Below are positions 63,138-64,000 of a stretch of DNA of 64,000 nucleotides, in pieces (positions within the stretch are counted from its first letter, which is position 1; every line of letters begins with the position of its first letter). The notes below the pieces were generated by a model that was not told where the DNA came from, searched no databases, and worked only from the letters and a program-made list of their open reading frames with translations. The stretch is from Gemmataceae bacterium (GTDB lineage Bacteria > Planctomycetota > Planctomycetia > Gemmatales > Gemmataceae), in contig JAHBXO010000001.1 of the NCBI GenBank assembly GCA_019636445.1, positions 124,001 to 188,000 of the forward strand, read 5' to 3'. A program made the position numbers and the translations under genes.

Positions 63138-63210
63138 TTCACCGCGGAGGACGCAGAGATCGCGGAGAAGAATTTCTTATCTCCGCGATCTCTGCGTCCT
63201 CCGCGGTGAA
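63138..63210. repeat. 30-bp perfect inverted repeat, family C
   Basis: The left arm (63138-63167, starting TTCACCGCGGAGGACGC) mirrors 63181-63210 exactly, with a 13-base loop that is itself partly symmetrical. A decayed relative (TTTCACCGCGGAGTTCGCGG) opens the intergenic stretch at 44104-44212. Confidence 0.88.
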
Positions 63211-63255
63211 AATTGTCTTTTGATCTCTCGATGGATTGTACACCGCGATCGACAA

Positions 63256-64000
63256 TCAGCGCGATTGTTGTCCGTGCCCGACGGTCGGGAAGTCGGTCTT
63301 CGTGAGGTGATCAGCGAGCGCCTGGTTCGGGTCGATCATTGTTTCGCGGAGCTTCGGCAACAGCGGACCCGGCGTGGCCGTCGAACGGAGCTGCTGGACA
63401 TAATCGAGCAGCGCGGCCCGCGCCGGGGCGTCGCCCCGCAGCATCAGATGCACCCACGCCCAGGCTTCCCGGTACTCCGGCTTTTCCATCTGGCTGACCT
63501 GCCCGAACTTCTCCAGCCGTGCGAGGTCCGGCTGGAACGGCCCGCGCCGCAGCACTTCGAGGTGGGCCACATTCACGCCGTGATGCTGCGGCGGCAGTTC
63601 GAAGTACCCGGCCAGTCCTTCGTCCAGCCAGAGCGGCACGCCTTTGAGCACGCCGTGCAGGGTCGCGTGCGTCAGTTCGTGGCGCAGGTCGGTCCGCAGG
63701 TTCTCGCTCATCCAGGTGAATACGAGCAGGTCGTCGCCGCCCCCGGTCCGCGGCTCGGCCACGAAGTACGCGCGCCGGTTCGGGAACTTCGGATAGCGCG
63801 CCTTCAGGAAGGCGTCGTACTTCTCCTGCGTCTCGAACAGGAAGACCTGCACCAACGTGTCGCCGGGTGGAAGTTGCAGTTCGGTCTGGATCTGTTCCGG
63901 GAGTTCGCCGAGTTCCTGGAAGAGCGGGTCGTGCTGGTCGAGCGGCACGTCGGCGTAGAAGACGGACTGACCGACGCGAAGCCAGTGCTTGGCGGGGCGT
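63256..64000 (-). CDS. DUF1570-like zinc metallopeptidase, 5' partial
   Basis: The frame is open to the right edge, so the start is missing (a GTG at 63948 is internal: the upstream residues KHWLRVGQSVFYADVPLDQHDPLFQ are in frame and coding-like). Zinc site HELTHATLHGV, with Glu following at WLDEGLAGYFE, is the gluzincin pattern of the DUF1570 family. The strand FVAEPRTGGGDDLLVF precedes it. Likely an exported or lipid-linked protease; its N-terminal part lies outside. Confidence 0.82.
   Translation of the reverse strand, partial: RPAKHWLRVGQSVFYADVPLDQHDPLFQELGELPEQIQTELQLPPGDTLVQVFLFETQEKYDAFLKARYPKFPNRRAYFVAEPRTGGGDDLLVFTWMSENLRTDLRHELTHATLHGVLKGVPLWLDEGLAGYFELPPQHHGVNVAHLEVLRRGPFQPDLARLEKFGQVSQMEKPEYREAWAWVHLMLRGDAPARAALLDYVQQLRSTATPGPLLPKLRETMIDPNQALADHLTKTDFPTVGHGQQSR

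Noticed and set aside
1-64000. tRNA or rRNA genes
   Set aside because: No cloverleaf with a GGTTCGAATCC-like arm and CCA-stem pairing and no rRNA-like stretch was seen by eye; a short tRNA could still be missed without a scan.

Overview
The window reads as a piece of a high-GC planctomycete chromosome, most like the Gemmataceae. The pointers are a planctomycete-type cytochrome (PSCyt1) fused to WD40 repeats, a redoxin/cytochrome c/monooxygenase-like fusion, a large signalling kinase fusion, an Ig-like/FG-GAP surface protein, an lpxA gene, and many unrelated intergenic palindromic repeats. No rRNA, tRNA, CRISPR array or insertion sequence was recognised. Both ends cut through genes.

Layout. 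1-8.1 kb: end of an Ig-like/FG-GAP surface protein, an exported beta-propeller protein, a conserved unknown, lpxA with an overlapping GT87-like membrane protein, and two opposite-strand membrane-anchored proteins. 8.3-13.2 kb: an isolated HK97-type phage head module (portal, prohead protease, major capsid, gp6-like connector) with no terminase or tail genes and host-type repeats between its genes. 13.2-23.5 kb: hybrid histidine kinase, PSCyt1-WD40 protein, a PIN toxin/antitoxin pair, a pectate-lyase-3/GH55-like exported protein, an ECF sigma/anti-sigma operon, an SDR reductase and a YdjM-like membrane protein. 23.6-30.6 kb: a stand-alone PolX-type HhH domain, hisC and hisD, an ABC ATPase with a large membrane protein, and a MazG-like protein. 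30.6-37.4 kb: a Ser/Thr kinase-receiver-HD-GYP fusion, a DUF4058-like protein, an HTH-like gene whose frame never closes properly, a two-gene Septu-like defence operon (ATPase plus HNH nuclease) and a DUF6508-like gene. 37.6-48.8 kb: redoxin/cytochrome fusion, hom, a lower-GC patch with a NYN-domain gene, a DbpA-like DEAD-box helicase, an exported methyltransferase, a MazEF-like pair and an NfeD-like protein. 49.3-61.1 kb: a Tad/Flp pilus operon (cpaB, secretin, tadZ, cpaF/tadA, tadB, tadC, lipoprotein, small membrane protein, AAA ATPase, TPR lipoprotein) without a visible pilin or prepilin peptidase. 61.0-64 kb: an RHH-like antitoxin, separate coaC and coaB genes, and a DUF1570-like metallopeptidase cut by the window end.

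The most unusual signal is a small hairpin element. It has a nearly identical 19-nt loop but different, compensating 9-bp stems in two places: between the phage portal and protease genes, and in frame inside hom. The first copy is nested in a longer variant of a 38-nt repeat that occurs three more times. Around it is a background of several other palindrome families, some with perfect 30-33 bp arms.
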